Shown here: piece after piece, positions 60,036 to 64,000 of the stretch
Layout of the letters: the number at the start of each line of letters is the position of its first letter
How positions within the stretch are numbered: position 1 is the stretch's first letter
Assembly (NCBI RefSeq): GCF_030867145.1
Contig: NC_134429.1
Span: forward strand, 19,205,115-19,269,114
Length of the DNA: 64,000 bases
Direction: 5' to 3'
Source: Opisthocomus hoazin
Lineage: Eukaryota > Chordata > Aves > Opisthocomiformes > Opisthocomidae
Notes under the pieces: model-generated
What the model was told of the DNA's origin: nothing
What the model saw: only the letters and a program-made list of their open reading frames with translations
Database searches by the model: none
Translations under genes and position numbers: made by a program

Positions 60036-62954
60036 GAGTGTTGCTTGGTTCTGCAAGCTGGGACGGGAGGGGTGGCTGGGAGGGTGATTTGTCACCTTTG
60101 CAGCAGAGCCCAGGGTTTGTGGGTGACTGTGGGTAGAGGTGCAGTGTGTGTTTAGCTGTTTCTCTGTTGCTGTTTCTGACAAGCTCTTTCTCTGAATGCT
60201 TAGCAGCATTCCCAGTGACCTGTCAGCTTTCTGGGGGGTTTCTAGGATCATTCTCCAGGAATCTGTTGCAATGGACATTTCCCCAAGGCTAACCTGTTTA
60301 GAAACCCCACAGTGTATTTCAATTCCTTTCCACCCTGAGAAACGCTTCTTATTTGATTCCTGTTTCCTCTCCTGTAAGTGAGGAGCGTAGTCACAGATCC
60401 GGATGTCAGCATAAATCTGTTACTTGATGCTCCTTGATGTTGTTTTGTGCACCAGTGGAAATGGATGTGGGTAAGAACTACCTTGTCGAGAAGGCTGACT
60501 GTGGTGGTCCTCGGGTAACTTGAGCAGATGATGGGGTAGGAGGCAAGGTGTGTTTATTTGAAAAGGCTCAGGGAGCGAGTCAGTGCTTGCCCAGGGAGAT
60601 TGTGAAGATAAGTACACTTATTTCAGGGTAATTTGGAGTGGCTCTGATAATATAGTTCTCACTAGATTAGTCAGCAAGTATCTGCAGCGTTTCTCTAGTT
60701 CTCCATGTCGCAATTTCAAGGAGTGGGAGACAGTGTTATCCAGTGGCAGAGCTTCGGGCCACTTGCTGTTGAAGTTGACTGTATGCAAGATCTAATTATA
60801 GATATAAGGGGTGCGACCAGGGCTGGATAATCCTACCAATATGAAAAACTAAAAAGCCATGAAAATGTAAATAAATTCCTAGCTTTGCTAACTGATTGCA
60901 GCCAGCCTGGAGCGGTACTCCACTGCCACGGATTGCAGTCCTGGTTCTGTTTCTCAAGATACCTTTAATGTCCAAATGTTTGCATAATATATGCCCAAGT
61001 GTTTACAAGCTTCCCAGAGTCACCAGTTTTCTTATGAGCAGTGACAATTATCCCCTGCCCTTAAATTAAGCATGCATAGACTATGTACATGACGGGTGGC
61101 GTACGGAGGGTATTGCTGAGCAGCCCAGGGTGCAGCCCTCTGCTGACCCTCTTTGCTGTGGGAAGCTGGGAGCAGGTCTGGGCGTGAGACCTGAACTCTA
61201 CGGCTAGAGCCTTCCTGCTAAGCAAGGCGAGCTTTGGTTAAATATTTACAGAGAGAGAAAGCATAAGATGCTTCCGCTGGTGGGTGGCTGCGTGGGACTC
61301 TGCGTTCCCATCACCTGTCTCTTCTTCCTAGACTGAGAAAACAAATTGAAGCTGTGCAGAGGGAGCCTGTGCCCCCACGGAAGGGTGGGGAGCAGAGTGG
61401 GTATTTCCATCTAACAGTACCACTTATTTGCGGGGGAACATTTTTGCTCTCATTGTTCTTTCATCGCTGGGTCGGGCATTACAGCCCCAAGCTCTAGGAC
61501 AAAAGTCTCTTATCCCCAAAATAGACGGGAATTGTTTTGATTGCTTTGCGTGCGTCAAGTCACCTCTTTCTTTATGGACGGCTGGAATTGCAACTATTTC
61601 CCTCGTCTGACGTGGGAGGAGTGTGAGGCTGGCAGGCCTTGCAGTGAGGGAAGGAGAGCTGCCAGCCACAGCCCTGCCCAGCCGGACCGTCTGCTTCCTG
61701 CAAGCTTCTTCATGCAACGGGATTTCTAATCCAGGAATCCATGTCCCACCTGCCTGCTTTGCACTCCAGGAAGTCCTCCCTGCCCCCATTACTTTTAGAT
61801 TCCAGCAAGTTTGTCCTCCTCTTTCAGATCTTAGCAGGGCTCTTTCCATTAATGAGTTCAAGCTGACTAATACAGGGCCAATGTCCCCTATAGGCCACCC
61901 AGACGCCGAGTGCCACGTGGCATCAGGCACAGCAAGGCTCCTGCCCACATCAGGCAGCCCGTGGTGGAACTGGTCCCTGACTCCAGCAGCAAGCTCACCT
62001 TCAGCCTGCAGAAGGAAGCTTACCGTGCAGCCCTCCTCCACCCTTTTCATTTATAAAATGTCTGGCCTCAAACTGAGTCTGTGGTGGCAAAAAAAGACAT
62101 GGGAGACTCTTGCCAGCTCCTGAGTGTTGGCTTTTGAGGGGAGCGGCAGCCTTGCCCAGGGACAGCGTGTGCTGCTCTGCATGCTTTCCCCCCGAGCGTG
62201 AGAGTGTCCTCCTCCACTCCAGAAGCCAGACTGGTTCTGCTCTTTTGTGCCAGAAAAGCCAGACTCCCACAGAAAGGCAGTGAGAGGTGGTGACGGGGTA
62301 GGGGAAGGCAGTAGCCTACTGTGTGGCTTTATGCTTGACGCTGCTGATGTCCACCTTCTCCGTCTGGAGTTGGCCTCAGCGTGACAGAAAGCTGTGCCTT
62401 TCCCCAGCATTTGCTGTGTGGGGCTGCATGTTGATTGTCTGTGGCTTGTACACACCAAAGCCTGGATCCACCAGGCATCGACATCTTTAGAACTCGCTGA
62501 ACGTGTGGAAAATGAAGAATAAGTGCCTTGAAGGAGAAATGCCGATCTGGCTCTGAGCTCATCCTGTGGTGTGCCCTGTGAAAAGGAGAGGCAGGGCATC
62601 TGTGAGGAGAACGGCCACAAACCAAGGGCTTTTCTGGCTGGTGTGGAGGCTGGAGAGAAAATCCCCACTCTGATGCTACCCAGCACGGGGGGACAAGTTT
62701 CTGAGCATTGCGGGAGCGCAGAGTGAGCTGGCCAAGGCCAGCTGGGCTGGAGGAGCCCTGCCGATGGTGCAGGGAGTCATTCCCTCTCCTCCCACTCCCT
62801 CCCAGCCACCCTGCTGGGTTCGGACAAAAAGGGTGATTGTTTTTTGTGCTGGAAACATTGTTCCTGCTCAGATGTTTTTGTCTCATTACTGAGAGGGGGT
62901 GAAAAAGCTTCGAATGAAAGCAAAGCCTGCCTTAGACACAGCCCAGTTCTAAAC

Positions 62955-63146
62955 AGAATGGTAGGGGTTGGAAGGGACTTCTGTGGGTCACCCAGCCCAA
63001 CCCCCTGCCCAAGCAGGGTCACCCAGAGCAGGCTGCACAGGACCTTGTCCAGGCGGGTCTTGAATATCTCCAGAGAAGGAGACTCCGCAGCCTGGGCCAG
63101 GGCTCCGTCACCCTCAGAGGGAAGAAGTTCTTCCTCATGTTCAGAC
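62955..63146 (-). mobile_element. CR1 LINE 3' fragment with internal deletion
   Basis: On the plus strand it reads GAATGGTAGGGGTTGGAAGG, then CCCTGCCCAAGCAGGGTCAC, GAATATCTCCAGAGAAGGAG and CAGAGGGAAGAAGTTCTTCC. About 18 bases of the core (the CACAGCCTCCCTGGG part) are missing compared with the 5051 copy. Confidence 0.92.
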
Positions 63147-64000
63147 GACCACCCCATGTTCTCCCCAGCCGCCAACCTAAAAACTCAGCAGAGCCTGGCA
63201 AGATCTAGACAAGCCTCTAAAAAGAAAGCACACCTGAAATGCAGCCACTTTGGTAGGAACAGAAGCTCCCCTGTGCTGCTGGCTTGCTCTGTTCCCTGCC
63301 ATGGGCGGGTTGCTGCACCAGGGCATGAGCTTGTGAGGGAAGGGCTGCTGCCCTGGTGGCATCTCCTGAAGCAACCACTGCTTGCTGCTGTTTGAAACGT
63401 GAGCCAGAGGCGGGTGGAACAGTGCTCTTATCCAAGTAAGCCGCTCTAAGTCCTGATAGAGTTAATTCAGATCTTCAAAAAACACACAACGGTCTGTTGG
63501 AACCTGCAGAGCTGCATGGGGGTTTAGACTGTACTGCTGTCTTAACGATTACCGGTGCAATTTGAAGAAATTGGGTACAGAAGCTGAAATGAGTAAAATA
63601 GACAGCGACCCAGTCTCCTGGGGAAGAGAGGCTGAGATCCTTTGGCTCAGGTGATTCTTTACCAGCTCCTCCCTCAGACACCCTGCGGACAAACCAGCCT
63701 GGGAAGGCTGTCTGAGCGCGTGAGTCTCCTTCGCACGCGTGTGGAAGGCTCTTCCTGGCGTGTCTCGCTCGCGTGTGCGTGTGTGCCTGCAGGCTGTTCC
63801 GAATTGTCTTCTCTCTCAGGCGAAGAGACTGCAGTTGTGGAGAGGCTGAGAGTCCTCAAGGCTGGGAAGGGGAAATCGTGGCTTATTGTGTAGCTGGAAG
63901 TTCCTCAGGAAGCCTGGTTCTCCGGATGTTCTCTTAAATTTGGCTTTTACCAATTGTCTGGTCTCTCCTAACAGGATAGAGATTGGGGACAAAAGTCAAG

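Larger units (their letters stand above)
47106..64000. other. Region right of TMEM88B with no recognised coding gene
   Basis: About 17 kb. I looked for VWA1, which follows TMEM88B in human, and found no von Willebrand A or fibronectin III coding exons. Present are four CR1 pieces (listed separately), a 51-bp tandem duplication near 56650, and a TATA-type promoter candidate near 59971. Open frames of 60-210 codons show no family motif. Short or untranslated exons could be missed by eye. Confidence 0.5.

Overview
The window reads as a bird nuclear chromosome. It has vertebrate multi-exon genes with GT-AG introns, CpG-rich promoters, and many truncated CR1 LINE copies with the short octamer-repeat 3' end usual in birds. 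The gene content matches the human 1p36.33 neighbourhood (CCNL2, MRPL20, TMEM88B), so this is probably a GC-rich avian microchromosome. The species cannot be settled from the sequence; the CR1 copies look more like a non-galliform bird, but that is a weak inference.

Layout. From 590 to 11576 on the minus strand lies a complete six-exon gene for a 253-residue short-chain dehydrogenase/reductase of the C-factor/sniffer type. Its 8.4 kb first intron holds CR1 copies and a 400 bp polypurine tract. Its start codon abuts a 10-bp tandem array, and a 30-bp minisatellite lies about 540 bp upstream. From 12.6 to 20.6 kb I see only intergenic DNA with CR1 pieces. From 21.6 to 30.3 kb (minus) lies the full cyclin L2 gene, 11 coding exons and 535 residues, with a probable conserved stop-bearing cassette exon in intron 5. 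From 31.0 to 35.0 kb (minus) lies MRPL20, four exons and 149 residues. Its poly(A) signal is only about 370 bp from the CCNL2 start codon. From 41.3 to 45.8 kb (plus) lies the two-exon TMEM88B gene. From 47.1 to 64 kb I recognise no coding gene. That stretch has CR1 copies and one TATA-type promoter candidate near 59.97 kb.

Functionally the genes are unrelated neighbours: a cytosolic oxidoreductase, a nuclear cyclin that couples CDK11 to transcription and splicing, a mitochondrial large-subunit ribosomal protein, and a small two-pass membrane protein with a PDZ-binding tail. All exon joins below were worked out by hand. Each keeps frame and has consensus splice sites. I saw no endogenous retrovirus, CRISPR array or tRNA gene.
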